This document shows, one piece after another, positions 1 to 12,139 of a DNA stretch of 64,000 bases. The position numbers were made by a program, and so were the translations under genes. How positions within the stretch are numbered: position 1 is the stretch's first letter; every line of letters begins with the position of its first letter. Origin of the DNA: Phialocephala subalpina (lineage: Eukaryota > Ascomycota > Leotiomycetes > Helotiales > Mollisiaceae). The DNA is taken from contig FJOG01000025.1 in NCBI GenBank assembly GCA_900073065.1, positions 186,001-250,000 of the forward strand, given 5' to 3'. The notes under the pieces are model-generated. The model was not told the DNA's origin and made no database searches. It saw only the letters and a program-made list of their open reading frames with translations.

Positions 1-531
1 CATGCCCCGGCCGGTTGAATTTGCGTTTCTATTTGCAGTTTTTGAGCTATGTGGTTTGCGGCCGTATTCGGGGTCGCAGAAAGCAATGCATTCTTCAAGC
101 ATGATTACTATCCTGTCTTCTTCGTTGTATGCTGGAATCACAACACTCATCTCCACTTCGGGGGCGTCGATCGTGCCGGTATGTTTTTGTATCCTTCCCC
201 CGGTCTCTGCTTCATTTCTATGTGCTTCCCAATTATCGAGCCAGCAAGGTAATAGTTTTGGCTCAGTTACTGATCCAGTCGGTGTTGTCGTAATATACTT
301 CTTTTCTGAAGGAAATGGAGGGCGTGGTATCGGTGCTACTAGGAGGAGCGCGGCGTATAGCTGGTGGTGTGTTAGTTGATTTATGGGAGGAGGAGGGGGG
401 AGAAGTACGAAAATGAATGTACTGCCTGCTGTCGCGAGAAGTAACAGCAGGAGAGAGAGCGGCGACATTTGGGAGGCATATTCATACATAGCCCCCAGCA
501 GTCTCTGCGAAACCTCCATGATTGTCGCCAT
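1..531 (-). CDS. ALG5: Dolichyl-phosphate beta-glucosyltransferase, N-terminal part (partial)
   Basis: The minus strand is open from an ATG at 531 to the window edge (177 codons, no stop, no intron needed). The first 40 residues hold a leucine-rich membrane anchor (SPLSLLLLLLATAG). Near residue 125 comes MSVVIPAYNEEDRIVIML, the start of a GT-A family 2 glycosyltransferase fold, matching the ALG5 pattern SVVIPSYNE. Members of this family make dolichyl-phosphate-glucose at the ER membrane for N-glycan assembly. The catalytic DxD region and the rest lie outside the window. DPM1 shares the family but normally lacks this N-terminal anchor and spacing, so ALG5 is preferred. In-frame ATGs a few codons downstream are possible alternative starts. 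Confidence 0.82.
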   Translation of the reverse strand, partial: MATIMEVSQRLLGAMYEYASQMSPLSLLLLLLATAGSTFIFVLLPPPPPINQLTHHQLYAALLLVAPIPRPPFPSEKKYITTTPTGSVTEPKLLPCWLDNWEAHRNEAETGGRIQKHTGTIDAPEVEMSVVIPAYNEEDRIVIMLEECIAFCDPEYGRKPHSSKTANRNANSTGRGM

Positions 532-1368
532 CTTCCAAATCGCTCTCACGCGAGTTGTATGTTCCTTCTGAATCGATTTGGCGCAAGTATGTCCAGTGAA
601 ATAAGCTGGAAGTAGGGAACGTAAATTCAAGCTTAGGGAAGCGCAACAAAATGGCCAAATTTCGACATGAAAAGAAAGTGAACTCCTATTCATACATGGC
701 CTAGATGCAATTGAAGCATGTACAAAGAAATAGATTGTGGAGAAGACGTTGTCGTGGACGCTGTCGTACACTCTCTCGGTACTTTCTTTTGGACACGGGG
801 CAGTAAGGCGCGGCTTGGGGTGAGGTGAAGCTGAAGTGGGTCTTGGGGTGCGGGAGTGGACAAGAACCCTTGTTGGTGGCGTACGAGGCTGCGAGGCTGA
901 GTTTTTGGGTCAGGTTATTTTAGGTGTTGTGGGGAAATCTTGAAGGAAATAGGATATTGATTCCAAATTTCTTTGAAGAAGATGAATATCTTGAAACTGT
1001 CAAAGTTTAGAAATTTCATCAACTGTTGTGCTGCAAATGTCCCAAGTTTTGTGAGCAAATATTAGCTCGGCAATGTCTTACTTCCCGCTGGACATTGAGG
1101 GGTCTGCAAATGTCTCAACCCATATCCAACATTCATGAATGTCAGAAGCGTGTATGAAATTCGGTCACAGCGAAGCTAATTTGACCGTATGTACGTTAAG
1201 AAAGTCTTCATGCTCGTATGCTGTGGTATCTATTCTAATCCCCGGTGTGAATGCCGTAGCAAAACACATGCATGCAACCCAAACGCCAAAATGCCGCTAA
1301 ACATAAACTATACATGTACAACCCTTTCAACGAGATCCTGTGCTCTCTTCTGCAAGTGTTGTTCCACC
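532..1368. other. Intergenic region upstream of the ALG5-like gene
   Basis: This holds the promoter side of the ALG5-like gene and the 3' flank of the CSC1-like gene. The open frames here lack recognisable domains. No RNA gene or repeat was seen. Confidence 0.5.
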
Positions 1369-4300
1369 TCACAACTGGATCAAATCGATCTCAGAGAAAT
1401 CTGGCGGGTTCCTCCCATACACAACTCTCGCCTTACTATCCAACGCAGCACCAACGTTGCTGATCCAGATATTATTGCCAGCATATTCTCTGGTCCGCTT
1501 GATTTCATCGTCACTGACACCAATGTCGTCTCTTGGGATCCAGACTGTAGGTCGTCTAGCTCTCAAGGCGTAGTGCTGGAATGCATGACGCACAAGAACA
1601 TCTCTCTCGTCAGGTGTCAGATCTTCGATATCGTCGTTGTAGCCTCCATACAGCGCATCTGCGATCTTCTTCTGTCGGTCGAGATCACGATGTCGGTGCT
1701 TCTGTGGAAGATCATTAGGGTCATGACCTCGTCCGAAAGTCTGTTCGCGAATAGCTCGACCTGACTTGGCTGCCCATGACCCAGCCTCCTTGACGACGTT
1801 GGCAGGCTTGAACTTGGCAAATTTGGAGGAGTTCATCTTGCCAAGCTCGATGGAGCCGTCGTGCTGGATAGGGCCAACTGATTCCTCCACGTCGTCCTCG
1901 ATACCTAGTCGTCGAGCTTGTGCCCTCTCGAAAGCTTCGTCGCGGAGCACTGCTTCATCCTCAAAGGTGATGGGCAGATGCAGAAGAAGAGGTCCAAACG
2001 ACCAATTGAGGAGGATTTGGTATCCACCAGTCAAGACGATACACACTAACATTATAATAGCTTGCGGTATGCAAGAAGCATTGTTGTTCTCATCTCGGAC
2101 AAGAATGAAAAGTCCAAGTAAGCAGAGCTCCATGACGTATAATCCGACAAAGGTCTGATTGATAGCGCGTGGATATAGTAACCCACCGGTATCCAGCTTG
2201 AATCGAGAGACGTAGAGCATGTTGTAGCGATTCGCAATCCAGAAGAGACTGAACGTGATTAGAGCGAAGACGATAATCAGGGGAGACACAACGCAGTAAA
2301 TCAGAGCGATACAAGCGAAGTTGGTATAGACTGGAAAGGTGGTCCCCCAGGTGACAGTCGGCAGTGTTGTGTTTCGCGTCCATTTCTGGCGTGCAGTACT
2401 ATCCAGAATCTTTGGCAGAAGGTACCATAGAACCAGAGTCACAACCTGTAGGAGGGTTCCGGCACTCGTAGACAACGACTGAAGAATCATGTAGGAGAAG
2501 AAGTAGTTCGAAGCTTTCGGAAGCTGGCCGGCAAGAGTATTGGGGATTGCAGTGATGTTTGTTGCGGACGATCCGAGGGTCGCGAAAGCACCACCGGAGA
2601 TGGAAACTACCAGGAACACTTGAACGAACAGGAACCCGAAGTAGAAGTTTTGGACGGATCGTTGTTTTTCCACCCCAGTCTGTGCTCCTTGCATGAGTGC
2701 GAGGTAGTTCAGAATCATAGGGACTACCGCCAGCAAGATGGACAAGAACAGTGCCGGAAGGATACCAGCAAGTGCCTTGACAACGGTCGGTCCTAGCTTG
2801 TTGATCCAATGTAGCCAAGTGTACTTGTTCGCTAAGTTGGAAATTTGGGCCAGCGATGCTGTCCATCCGACGGGAATCAACCACAGCACGATCATGCCGA
2901 AGACAATCCCATATACCACGACTGTACGGAGCCAGCTCTCCCACCATTTGATCGACATGTTGTCCCAGATAACATCGTTTGGTGATATCTCGACCGTTCG
3001 TGGTGCCATATGCTTTGGAACATGATGAGTGACAGCCTGAGCAGCCATGTGGGCGGCGACTTGGTGGTTGAATTGGATGAAGGCAGAATTCATCAGTGGA
3101 AAGCGCTCGGGATGCTTCTGATCCATCTCGATCTCCAGATTTAGTCGGGCTAGCTCTTCACGACACCAATAAATAGTATCGACCTTCTTGTTGATCAATG
3201 GCAAGCCAGGTAACCAGCCTGGAGTCCAGCCGAATCTGGGTAGTCGATGGGTAGGTCGATCCTTTGCCTTCAGGTATCGTTCCCAGATAGCACCGTGAGC
3301 ATCTTCCTTGTACTCGGGATTATAAGCTAAGGGATAGTCCAATGGCTCGACCTCATCTTCGTCGAGGAAGGGGATCGCTGCCTTGATCTTGGCGAAAAAT
3401 CCTTTCTTTTCAGGTTTTTCTTCTCCTGTTTTCTTCGAGATCGATTTTCCTCCAACCGTCTGAGTTAATGGGTACTCGTCGCCCTCTTCGTATCCAGTAG
3501 GCAACGGTGATGTGAAGCCTCCAGCAGGGCCTTGCCAAAACTTCCACCAGCCGCTTCCAGTGTCATTGGTGCCGTCTCCGCCATAGTGATCAGTTGCCCG
3601 TCTAACAGTGTTTCCTGGCAGCCTGAAATTTTGCCCGCTTAATTTGGGTGCTTTCGACGATGATGGCGAAGACGGTTCAACCATATGGTCTCGTTTCTCG
3701 GCTTCGGTATCGATCCCTGCTCCATAAGGCCCGCCAACATTCCCGACATTGGGCTCGCCACGATAACGACCATACTCATCGTAGCCATCATCCTCCAGGT
3801 CCGATTGAGAATCAAAAGTCACGAACCCGTTCTGAGTCTCTATCTGGTTGTTGAGATCCTTGCCAACGTTGCGAGCACCTCCAATGACTGTGCCTCCTGC
3901 CTTTCCAACAGCTCCAAAGCCTGCGCCAAGTCCTTTTCCAAGACCTTGTCCAACAGTCTCGAAACCTTGCCCGACAGCAGCTAGACCGCCACCAATAACA
4001 GGGATCTTGAATCCGCCTTTCCGTTCGTTGTCTTGTTCTCTCGCTCGTTGTTCTTCTTCATCAATGGCATCATCGACAGTGTGTGGTACTTGATGTGGAT
4101 CTCCTGCACTCGTACCTCCTTCTTGAGCCAATCTCTGAGCCTTCAGGTCGTCATTCCTCTCCTCTTGAGTCTTCTCCTCTTTCGTTTTACGTTTTTGCTT
4201 CCTCTGCTTTGCAAGTGTTTTCTCGTCTTTCTCCAATTGCTTCTTCTGGGCCTTCTTGGCAAGTCTGACGAGTTCCGTCTCGGCACTTTCTAGCTTCGAG

Positions 4301-5185
4301 AAGATTTGATCCCGCTGATGAATCTTCTCAAGCAGGAGATCGAATTTTCGGTTGATCCAGATGTTTCGAATGCCTCCAGGAAACACGTCGTACAGACCCG
4401 CAAGAGCTTCCACAGTCAACCACTTTCGAGGAATAGCGCTCACCAAGACGGTTGTTGCTGAAGCCCTCAACCGATGCTCGGCAGATGTCAGGTAATCTTG
4501 TCGAACCTTGATGTAGACCCTCAACTCCGCAAAGAACACCCCGCAAACCCAGATGATGACTAGAACTGCGAGTACAAGGTGGCCCCAGTACCGGTGCGTT
4601 TCGTTCGGCCTCACGTTGCCCCATGCTACTACATCAAGTCCCGTAACATTCGCGTGGGAGGAATCCGTATCGTTGTTAAACTCCAAGGCATATGCAGGTC
4701 CTCTGCCACCAACTTTATTCAGTGGTAAGAGAATCGGAAGTATGACAGCGGCCATAGGTATGAATATGATGAGAAGCGTCTGCAGGTAACGTAGGAAGAA
4801 GTAGGCGTCGAGACCGCATTTCTTGATGACCTCTCTGTCTCTGAATCGAAATATCGCAACGAGCCAACCCCAAGGAGTTCGTGGCGGGGGTTCTGTTCGT
4901 TCGCGCTCGGGGACGAGATAGGTCTTCGGCTTGCTATTACTTGTCAGGAGGAGGGCTAGGAGTTTGTGATTTGCTGTAAACCTACTATATCCGCGCATTT
5001 TTATCCTTAAATAATAGGAATAGTATTATTTGTACACCAAAGATGACCAACGAAACGGCCAAGGCAGTGACGAAAGCTATCAGACTGATTCCCTGTGAAT
5101 TCTGCCCGGTTCCAGTCAGGTCAGTCGAGGTCGAGGAGCTCGTAGAGCTCGTCGCCGACGCCGTCGACGAGACGGTCGACGACAT
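1369..5185 (-). CDS. CSC1/OSCA-like (DUF221, RSN1 family) ion channel protein
   Basis: Two exons, 5185-4986 and 4933-1369, joined over a 52-nt intron (donor GTAGGT, branch CTGAC, acceptor AATAG), give 1254 aa. Exon 1 encodes a Ser/Thr-rich lumenal start and the first membrane helix (ISLIAFVTALAVSLVIFGVQ). The joint reads ARIYKPKTYLVPERERTEPP, as expected for this family. Next come further helices and a long cytosolic PHM7-type loop, interrupted by a coiled Lys/Glu-rich stretch and a glycine-rich repetitive stretch. The C-terminal block has about seven helices (around residues 735-1060). Family members are mechanosensitive or osmosensitive calcium-permeable channels, or take part in exocytosis (RSN1). 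The exact substrate cannot be read from sequence. The stop is at 1369. Confidence 0.9.
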
Positions 5186-7905
5186 AGTGGCTTCTGATTA
5201 TTCGCAGATCGATTATCGAGACATGGAAGGTTATTTCGCTGCAGAGGAGGCAGGTCGAGGCTCTTGCGGAGGAATTTCGAGGTTGTCGATAGTGGAAGGG
5301 ACGTTCTCGCGTTTCACGTCCTGATCTGGCCCGAGGTCTAGAAATTAAACAAGTCGAGTTCGTTTGTTCGAGGAGTACTCAGGTACGGTGTCGTGGAAGT
5401 ACGGTTGGGAGGATGTTTAGTTCATATCAAGTACAGAGTTATAACATGGTCAGCCGTGGCGCAAGGTTCCTTTGTTCTTGGTTCCTGTCTCTGAATCTTG
5501 GTATGATATCGGCGGGTGGGTGATGATTTGCTAGTCGGATTTTGCAAGGATGTGACAGGGAAGTTGATCTTGAATAACTTTGATACACGCCAAGCATGAC
5601 ATCAGGGACGGCATTGGCTCATTGTGATTGGCGAGGACCCCTAGGTTTCATTGCAGGGGTGGTGGATACGCGAGCGGCAGCGGGAATGGATGAAAATGAA
5701 CACGCGCTTAGATGCGATTCTCGAGGCCATTCATTCGGTCTCCTTTCTCTATATTTTCGCAAGACTTTGTTTCTACTCATTTATCGCCAGATTCTATTCA
5801 TAGTCGAAACAACCACGCACTTAAGTGAGCGTCTACAGAAGTCATTGAATCTCGGCATAATTTAGCGGCTCGTACCTCTCGTATTCGTTCTTAGTGGCAG
5901 TGCTACTTGAATCATTGGCGTCAACAAGGGGAGGATGCTCGAATAAAGTTTCTGTGAGGGTTGGCGTATAAAATTACGTCTTTCTGAAAGTCAAATTGTC
6001 GGTTGTCGCCGCAGCATGATAGCAAGAAGGATTCTCGATCTAGTTGCTGGAGCTACACCCGGTAACATCGAACAACGCAATGCTCGAAATCGAGAGACGA
6101 AGTAAGACGACGCAGCTGCGGGATCATGAAACCACCAGCGGAACTCATTTTTTCCTTTTCAGATGCCTTTGTTATCAATCTAAAGACCGGTCAAGTTAAA
6201 CAATCTCGATCTTTCAGCCACATCCAGTAAGCGAATGGTTTGATGCTCAAAGCCGAGCAACTAAGTCAAGAAGAGTTAAGCAATAATCCTCATATTGCGA
6301 ACTGGATTTTTCTATGACTTACATCGATTTATTCCCGATGACTTGCTCAACTGATCACTTATGGTTTGTACTTCCAGACATTCTGGATCCATTTGTCTTG
6401 GTTCGGGGCATCGAAGGTTGCTCAAGCGAGAAAGTCAATGAACGAAGTCTTTGTACCACAGCCTTCGTTATGCGTTTCTGATGAAATAAAAGTTTAACGC
6501 TTGGGTCTGATGATCTCTAGAGCCCGTCAATTCTCCATTGTTCTGTCATACATTATCAATCTCATAATGTTCGTCGTTGCGTGCTACTTGAGATTAAATT
6601 AAGATTAATGCGCCAGTCAAACAGTTTGACATGTTGAATGACACCTTCTCACTACATAGGTTTTCATATGCATATATTCGCGAGGTTTTGAACACGTCAG
6701 TCTAAGTTGTATATTGGCACGTTGGGCCTTATGACTTCAGTTATTGTGTCAAGCAGTCTCCATCTCAAGTTGAGTGACAATATCCACCCAGCAGCCAGGA
6801 CATTACAAGCTCCATATGGCGAAACACTTCTCTCTTACAAGTCAGCACTTATCTTACATGTTCTATAACTATATCAACCCGGACAATGTCGATTTGATCA
6901 TCTTCGTCCATCTCGCTAGGTAGTGTACTCCTTGACGAATAGCGAAGTCCATGAAGCGGCCATACTATGTCAATCCTCCTTTCGCTCAACGCACATTCTT
7001 ACAAATCAGACATTCAGTTTGTTGATTGGAGGAGATGCTCTGATTCCCTGAATTGGGACATTGCCAATACAAGGATCTGCGTTTGACACGTCGACTAATC
7101 TCCCACCTTAGTACGAATGACAATGTCGATGGACGGAATAAGAGCATCACAGTCTCCATATCTGAAAGCCGTCTTCATAGCAAGCCAGATATTCATTTCC
7201 CTGCTTTGATAGCTTTCCTGAACTATTTATTGGGGGGAATTGACAAGTATGCTTCTGGTTATCTTCATTCCAACTCTCCGGAAATGCCTGATGAAGCCGA
7301 ACTGCTATTATTCTTGGAGGCAAGGAACAAAGCTGGTTTAGAAGTCGGACTATCCTGTCCCTCATTTATCCTAAAATCGTTTTTCATAAAGATACAGATA
7401 TTCATTTGCGTATTTCGATCATCTGCCTTACTCGTGTTGTGGGACATTATGACATCGAGCGGGCTACAGTCTCCTTCTCTCCGATGGCAAACCATCTCAC
7501 ATCACTCCATCAATCGGCAATTTAGCTGCTGACAACGATATAATAAGGCTTCAGATCATGTGTTCTGTGACTTTCAAAGTTCAAACGAAGCGAAGTTCGC
7601 TAAGCATTGTGATGACCCAAAGTCCTCGAGTTGAGTGAATTCTCGCCCATCCTATTGTGAAAAAAAGGGGGGCAATACTAAGCGAGAATTGAAACACCAC
7701 TCCTATTGTCAGAATCTGGACAATGGCAGCGTCGTCGCACGCTGGAAGACTTCGACTAATTAATCTCTGCCCACAGCCCCCTCCTCGTCGTTCTCTAGCA
7801 ATCAATTCTATCAAAAAATCTTTGCTGTCAACACTCTTGCAAGCTGGCTTGCAATACTATCACTGTCACATCACTCTATTCAATCATACAATCATCACTG
7901 TCAAG
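5186..7905. other. Gene-poor 2.7-kb interval
   Basis: This stretch includes the promoter of the CSC1-like gene and the upstream side of the first 2EXR locus. The longest open frame (7053-7532, plus) starts at TTG, has no domain I recognise and lacks splice-supported extensions. No transposon ORF, terminal repeats, tRNA or rRNA was seen. It may contain decayed sequence, but nothing I can identify. Confidence 0.45.
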
Positions 7906-8864
7906 ATGCCTACCACTGCCAACCAGCGTCCCTCCATTCTCGAGCGTTTCCCTCCAGAAATTCGCAACGAAGTCTTCCGCTTGTGTCTGGTCTCGCCCAC
8001 CGGATACCTCGAACAGTTGGTAGCAAGGAAGCAACTCGTCTGAGCCACCCTCAAGCCAACACCCCCTCTGCCCCACGAGTCATCCTTCTCGCCAGCGAGC
8101 CCACCACCCTCCCAGAGCCCGGAAAGAAGCGTCGAACAACCCATCCCAGCCGACGCCGACGAAAGGCTCCGGCCTTCATCACGACTTCTCTCCTCCGCGT
8201 GTCCTCCAAGCTCCGCCCCGAAGCAGAAGACCTCTTCTGGCACAAAAACACCTTTCTCTTCTCCTCCAGCAAGTTGGCCCGCTTCTACTAGCAAATCGAC
8301 AGCATGGCACTCGCTCGAATCCCCAACATCTCCGTCTCGATTGACGATTGCATCTCGTTCCCCGCCTTCGGCCCAGCTACCCATCTCTCCTCACCACTCA
8401 GGAAGATGCTCCATCCGCTGCTCGCCGCCGCCACCTCAGACCCCAAACTCAAGCGTCTCGAGTTCACTATTCGAGCTAGTGTCCTTACGGACATCTATCG
8501 CTCCGTCAGAGATTGCCGCTACCGTAAAGTCCTCACTGCTCTTGAGGCAATCGAGAGCGTGCTTCCGGAGACTGTGTGCGAGAAATGGGGTAACTGGGAG
8601 GAGGAAATTGGGTTCGAGAAGGAGATTGTGGTTGTGAAGGAGAGGGATGGTCCGGTTTGTGCTTGGGGACGGTGTGGAGAGGAGGAGATGCTGGATGAGG
8701 TGGAGAGGTGGGAGCTTGTTTGTCAGGATTTGAATAACTTCTTTGGTGGAAGGCTTAGTTGGGGGAAGGAGGGGATGTTGTGGGATGAGAGGGAGAGGGC
8801 TGGGAACTTGTCTGGAATTTGTGCGGAGATTAGAAAGAAGCATGAGGCTGAGGATAACGAGTGA
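7906..8864 (+). pseudogene. 2EXR-type protein, copy 1 (frameshift and in-frame stop)
   Basis: The ATG at 7906 opens a frame with ERFPPEIRNEVFRLCLVSPT, the 2EXR/F-box-like signature of large fungal families. This frame ends at 8043. The match to the other two copies continues one frame over (RVSSKLRPEAEDLFWHKNTF), consistent with loss of one base between about 8017 and 8041. That second frame meets TAG at 8289-8291 and then continues in the same frame to 8864, ending in the shared FFGGRLSWGKEGMLW block. No intron of sensible size repairs either break. Function in this family is unknown. It is either a decayed gene or carries sequencing errors; independent breaks in copy 2 favour decay. Confidence 0.7.
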
Positions 8865-9201
8865 GGAGTTTTCATTTGGTCATTTGCATTGGGAAGGAGG
8901 CTGTGCCTCACTCACAGATATGGCTGATGAAGTTCTGATTTGATGACCCACAAACCTTCCAAGAACGATACGCTCCACTGTGATGTTATGAACTTGCTCT
9001 CTCGCTATCCCTCTGCCAAAACTTCCTAGGTGCACATCTCTTTGGGCCTCATGTGGACTACCTTCTCCCTACATCCATCAGCAAGACACCTTTGGATACC
9101 TATCGCTCCAGCAGAACTTTCCCAAACCAAATGTTCCGATACGAGGATGAACATTCCTTATTGCTCTACTCCAAGGACGGCTGGCCACCATTCCATTGCC
9201 A

Positions 9202-10030
9202 TTAAGGAATGCAGACCAGTTTCCCATCCTCCCACAGCATTGTCTGTCCATATAAAAGCTTCCCCCCAAATGTGCAATGCAACTCCTCCACGACATTGTC
9301 AAAATCCTTTATCTCAACCTCTTGTAGTTTCTTCGTCGTGTACTCAGTCTTCCTCTTTTCCAGCACTGATATCTTCCTCAAAATCCGTCTTGAACCGAAC
9401 AACTTTCCTTTCCTGAAGGAAGAAATTGGGTTTCGGTACAGTAGGGTTGGGGACCAAGGGGCGTTATGATATACCTGTATTAGATCTAGCGTCGTTATAC
9501 TTATCGTCAACTCAAGCTTCTCCAGTGACGCTCTTGAATTTGACTTAACGATATTAAGGTACTTGAGCATTTTAGTGATTGGTGCTGCCACTGGTATTAA
9601 GCTGAAACCGGGGTCTTCAAACGTCCCATGACAGATTATAACATTGAGAGAAATATACGGGTGAGTAGGTTATAACCTGCTACCCTCCGAAACCGAGACA
9701 AATTGTTATAGCTACAGAAGAGAAAGGTGCTCTTGCCCCAAATATCGAGGTTGTTTCCGATTGAATTTTCTTGTTTGTTCGGAGGAGGAGCGTTGAGATG
9801 CGATCAAAGCATGTATCTGTGCCTCCTTGATGAACGTTGTAGTCATAGCTTTCGTTGGAAGGAGTGGTGATCTTGAGCTGGAAGTAAGGCGCAGAGGGCC
9901 GATAATAGCGTTTAATGATGCGCTTTAGAAGGTATCTTTCGATGGGTTGGATGTAGCCGGTCGGAGAGACGAGGACGTAGTCCCAAATAATATTTCGAGG
10001 CTCAGGGGGGAGCCGGTCGAGACGAGACAT
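9202..10030 (-). pseudogene. 2EXR-type protein, copy 2 (two frameshifts)
   Basis: The ATG at 10030 starts MSRLDRLPPEPRNIIWDYVL and the VSPTGYI motif shared with copy 1. At about 9740 the sequence reads IFG instead of the expected IFW; adding back a single T restores GKSTFLFCSYNN, which aligns with the FWHKNTFLF and FWERNTFYF segments of copies 1 and 3. A second shift near 9661 is needed to reach the frame HPYISLNVIICHG, which runs to the stop at 9202 through CTFGGKLLYGQTMLWEDGK. Aligned without an intron, the middle segment has the same length as in copy 1. It is most simply a disabled paralogue of its neighbours. Confidence 0.7.
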
Positions 10031-10628
10031 GTTGAGGATCGATTTAGAAAAGTCTGCGAGTCGTAAAGTAGTGAAGACTGCCAAAATATTAAATATGTGG
10101 TAGTTCTCTGTTGGAAACAGCAGAAAATTTGAAAGAATGTTTGGACCTGGACGAGCTGTGTTGCGCTATTCATAGACAGCGCCTTGTCATTCCCAAAGTT
10201 TGAAAATGTTTGGAACGCTTGTCCCCACTAACCCTCATTCACAATAACTTGGTTCTGGTTAACAGATCCAATCTTAAGTAGTATCTAGGTATCGTGTACA
10301 AAGTTCATCGTAGATAAAGAAGCTGAAATATTGCAATCTTGATCAGAAGGAATTTGTGACATGTGCTTCTCATCGACACCAAAGGAAAACATGCCATTGA
10401 GCAGGCAAATGTCCTATGATGACCAAGAACGAGCAGGAATTAGCTCCCGTCAGCATAGAGAATGTCAAATCATAAAATGAGATGTAGTTGTAAAAAGAGA
10501 AGAGAAGAAGCAGGGAATGCAAAGTTTCCCTATCAACCCCTGTCCTCACTAGCGGCCCGTCGCGTCGAGATCTCCCCAGATTCAAAATCTACATCTCCAC
10601 CTTTCCCTTCTCTTTACCACAACCACAG
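10031..10628. promoter_or_regulatory. Intergenic region between divergent 2EXR copies 2 and 3
   Basis: About 600 bp separate the start codons of minus-strand copy 2 and plus-strand copy 3, so it should hold both promoters. No clear motif was recognised. Confidence 0.35.
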
Positions 10629-11548
10629 ATGCGAACCACCTTCCTCTCTCTCCCACGAGAACTTCGTGACCAAATCTACAACCTCATCCTCATCTCCCCC
10701 ACCCACCACATCGAACCCTCCCTCCTCCGCTTCACCTCCAAACCCACACCCTGGTCCTCAAACCAATCCCGATTCGCACTCTGCACCAACCCTCTCGATG
10801 AATTGCCCCTCGATCCCGTAACGCAGCAGCCGGTTGGGGGTCATCGGTATTATACGAGTTTGTCGATATGTAGGGTGTGTAGGCAGATGAGGGAGGAGAC
10901 GGTGGGGTTGTTTTGGGAGAGGAATACGTTTTATTTTTCGACTTTTTATCCGGGGAAATGTACGTCATCAGCTTGAAGATTGGGTGTTACCACCAAGACA
11001 TACTTCTACTTTACATAATGAATAAATACTGACTCCTCGCAGATACATCCGGCCTCTTAAAAACCCTAAAACAAATGGGCCAAACCCCCTCCCGCCTCAT
11101 CCAACGCATAACCCTACAAATGTCCCCCTTATCACCCCTCTACACAACACTCTCGAAAGTTCTTCTCTCCCTTTCCTCTCGAGCACGGCACGGCTCATTC
11201 CGCAAGTTAACCTTGACTTGGGGACCTGCCGAATGGAACGAGCTGGTGCGAGTCAATGCTTACGGAATGATACTTGGAGATGCGAGGTTCTATGATGATT
11301 TGTTGGATAATTTGAGTACAGGGGGAGAGGGGTGTAGATATGAGAGAGTTATTGAGGTACCGGGGGATTGGACGAGGGGGGTGGATGGAGGGGAAAGGGG
11401 AGAGATGGGGTATGAGGGGAAGTATAGAGTTGAGGAGGCGACGGGCCGGGCACTGCATTTGGCGTTTGGGGGGAAGTTGTTTATTGGTGGAGTGCTGGCT
11501 TGGGATAATTATCAGAGGGTGAGAATTGGGGCTAGAGTTGGAGAATAG
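10629..11548 (+). CDS. 2EXR-type protein, copy 3 (intact)
   Basis: Exons 10629-10959 and 11043-11548 join over an 83-nt intron (donor GTACGT, branch CTGAC, acceptor CGCAG), giving 278 aa. It begins MRTTFLSLPRELRDQIYNLI with ISPTHHIEPSLL, the 2EXR/F-box-like signature. The block VCRQMREETVGLFWERNTFY follows, and the C-terminal LHLAFGGKLFIGGVLAWDN matches both neighbouring pseudogenes. The family is widespread and lineage-expanded in Pezizomycotina; its biochemical role is unknown. The second half is rich in G-runs from biased codon use (GGGG around 11370-11480). It is the only member of this local trio with an unbroken frame. Confidence 0.75.
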
Positions 11549-12139
11549 GATTATGGGATTCTGGAAGGCCAGAAGGAAGATGGTGTTGTCTCTGACAAAG
11601 GGTTTTGCTGCCCTTGAGATTGTCGTGGATATAGCGGAGGAGGATGGACGGATGGAAGGAAGAAAGCTACTTGTGGATCTGGCAATGCGATCGAGTGTGG
11701 CCAATGGAAATTTTAAGCCAAAGGCCACGACGAACAGATGCTGCACTAAGTTGCCACCATTGCCAACACGGTATCGAGAGCAAGAAGGACTGTGCTGAAA
11801 AGCTGGGACCATTATGAAAGTTGAAGACTATGCGTCGGTCTGGGCACCAAATCATCCCTCGGTGCGGGCTTAAGATTCGAGCAGACATGCACATAGCTTG
11901 GGAAAGGGGGCACGGGAATTTGATATAGAGCTACGATATAGACGACAGAACGATAGACTCCTCAGAATGGATATGAAAGCCATGCGATTCCTCAGCATAC
12001 AATATATCCCCTACCAGCCATGCTCCAAGCCTCAACATACATATCTAGCCATCTATACCCTCAGGAAGAACGCCATGCCCTCAATCCAATCTAATCCAAC
12101 CCCAGCCATCAATCAAACTCATCAAGCAAGTAAATCCCT
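11549..12139. other. Convergent intergenic region
   Basis: This lies between the 3' ends of 2EXR copy 3 and the guanine deaminase gene. Short open frames on both strands show no domain. Nothing else was seen. Confidence 0.4.

Noticed and set aside
7053..7532. 159-codon plus-strand frame in the left gene-poor region
   Set aside because: It begins at TTG, shows no motif, has no splice-supported extension and its composition is like the surrounding non-coding DNA.
11207..11812. 201-codon minus frame over the intact 2EXR gene
   Set aside because: It is opposite an exon with conserved domain blocks and reads as low-complexity Pro/Ser/Ile sequence.
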